Source: Tetrahymena elliotti 4EA | Lineage: Eukaryota; Ciliophora; Oligohymenophorea; Hymenostomatida; Tetrahymenidae | Assembly: GCA_000231825.2 (NCBI GenBank) | Contig: JH720313.1 | Location: 251,522-315,521 of the forward strand | Reading direction: 5' to 3' | DNA length: 64,000 nucleotides | Shown here: in pieces, positions 62,872 through 64,000 of the stretch | Position numbering within the stretch: position 1 is the stretch's first letter | Layout of the letters: each line of letters opens with the position of its first letter | The notes under the pieces: model-generated | The model's input: only the letters and a program-made list of their open reading frames with translations | What the model was told of the DNA's origin: nothing | Databases searched by the model: none | Translations under genes and position numbers: made by a program

Positions 62872-64000
62872 TTTTTAAGATGAAACTTTTAAATTTTTGA
62901 CTTTTCTTTAATTTTTCAACAAAATAATTAATAATTTATACAAATCAAGAGCCACTAGTCAGTTTATTTAAATAAAAAAAACCAGTGCAGCTTAATCAAA
63001 TTTTTTGCCTTGAAATTTTAATCCATAAATGACAATTTTTTTAAAATTGAGTTTCTATAGTTTGTAAAATTTGTTGTCATTTTAATAATAATTTGATTGT
63101 TTGTATGAATTTTAGAGATGAATGAAAAAAGATTATAAAAATTGATTTTAAAAATTAAACAAATAAATTCATTCATATTGAAAAAAGCTATTTAAAATGC
63201 AATTTGATTTTTTTAAATTCGATATATAAAATTTTTGGTATTTTCTCTATTATTAACATTCAATTATAGCCATTTAAATTATCAATAGATTTTAAAATAG
63301 ATATTACCTTTATTATTTTTTGAAATATATATACCTCTAAGTGATGCCTACATTGTTGCTAATCACTCTACAAAACATCTATCACTATAAAATTAGTTAT
63401 AAAAGTTAAAAACATCAGTTAGATTTTAAAAAGCATAAATAGAGTAATGTTTTAAAAACGAAAAAGTCATTAGTTTATTGTTATTTGCTATAAAATTAGT
63501 AAAAAATAGACACTTTTGATTAATAAAAAATGTAAACTCAAGATTGATAAAAACGCAAAATAAATTTGATAATAATATTAATTAATTTTCTTCAGTTAGG
63601 TTTAAACATGAATAAAAATCCATAATTAAAAAATTATATTTCTAAAATTGTACATTCCCAGAAATTATTAATCTAATTTATTATATTTAAAAAATTGGCA
63701 TTTTTAATAACAAAAAACAGTAAAGTCAAACAAAACAAAATAATTAGTGTTTTTAGACAATTTTTAGAAATAAAAAATAAACTTCTTTATTCATACTTTT
63801 TTTTTACTTCATTTAAACTTCAAATTAATCAACTAATTTTTTTGTTCATCTTATTAAGACTCTGTTTTACGGTTTAAATATTTTTTATTAGATTACATTT
63901 TCAGTGTCACAATCATCATTTTAAAAGAAACAAACCTTTAAAAATTTTAATATCTTAACTTTTTAAAATATATGGAAAACACTTTTATGAATTATTCTCA
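62872..64000. other. AT-rich right-hand flank with a possible minus-strand exon
   Basis: Mostly A/T. On the minus strand 63935-63846 could be the last exon of a gene continuing to the right: after an acceptor-like AAAG it reads VCFFQNDDCDTENVIQQKIF and ends at TGA (63846-63848). Too short to call. No telomeric repeat is present. Confidence 0.4.

Overview
The window reads as macronuclear (somatic) DNA of a ciliate, most likely Tetrahymena or a close relative. It is extremely AT-rich. Recognisable proteins are open only when TAA and TAG are read as glutamine and TGA is the sole stop. Introns are short and AT-rich (about 50-830 nt, GTAA...TAG or GTAA...AAG). No insertion sequence, transposon, CRISPR array, rRNA or telomeric repeat was noticed. 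A standard-code ORF caller fragments every gene here, so I rebuilt the models by hand with the ciliate code and intron phase. For most models the summed exon length is a whole number of codons.

Layout, left to right. A possible gene tail lies at 1-93 (+), followed by an AT-rich stretch. A large PWWP-domain nuclear protein spans 2388-9100 (+). A CHMP1-type ESCRT-III subunit (10373-11363, -) and a UBE3A-like AZUL/HECT ubiquitin ligase (12391-15413, -) follow. Next come a small RanBP2-type zinc-finger protein (15966-16310, +), an elongator tRNA-Met(CAT) (16849-16921, +), a coiled-coil protein (17438-18977, +), an SLC35B1-like ER transporter (19916-21199, -) and a C2-domain protein with four membrane spans (22961-25639, +).

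The middle holds a mitochondrial BolA protein (26325-26678, -), a leucine-rich-repeat protein (26858-28492, -), a NIT2-type omega-amidase (28990-30054, -), a very large multipass membrane protein resembling the TmcB/PAS-like family (31056-37789, +), an intronless Q/N-rich orphan (38639-40861, +), a proline iminopeptidase (41018-41992, -) and a second intronless orphan (42582-43928, +). The right part holds a MYND zinc-finger/TPR protein (45123-48290, +), a formin with FH1 and FH2 (about 49282-51684, +) and a giant gene of about 10.6 kb (52253-62871, -). The giant gene encodes a signal peptide, cysteine-rich repeats, beta-helix GGxI repeats and a multipass C-terminus.

There is no operon-like organisation, as expected for a ciliate. 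The genes are independent housekeeping, cytoskeletal, trafficking and surface functions on both strands. The most unusual items are the giant surface protein, the AZUL-HECT ligase, the C2/four-span protein, the large TmcB-like protein and a possible 22-nt intron or indel inside the PWWP domain. I found no convincing multi-gene undescribed system.
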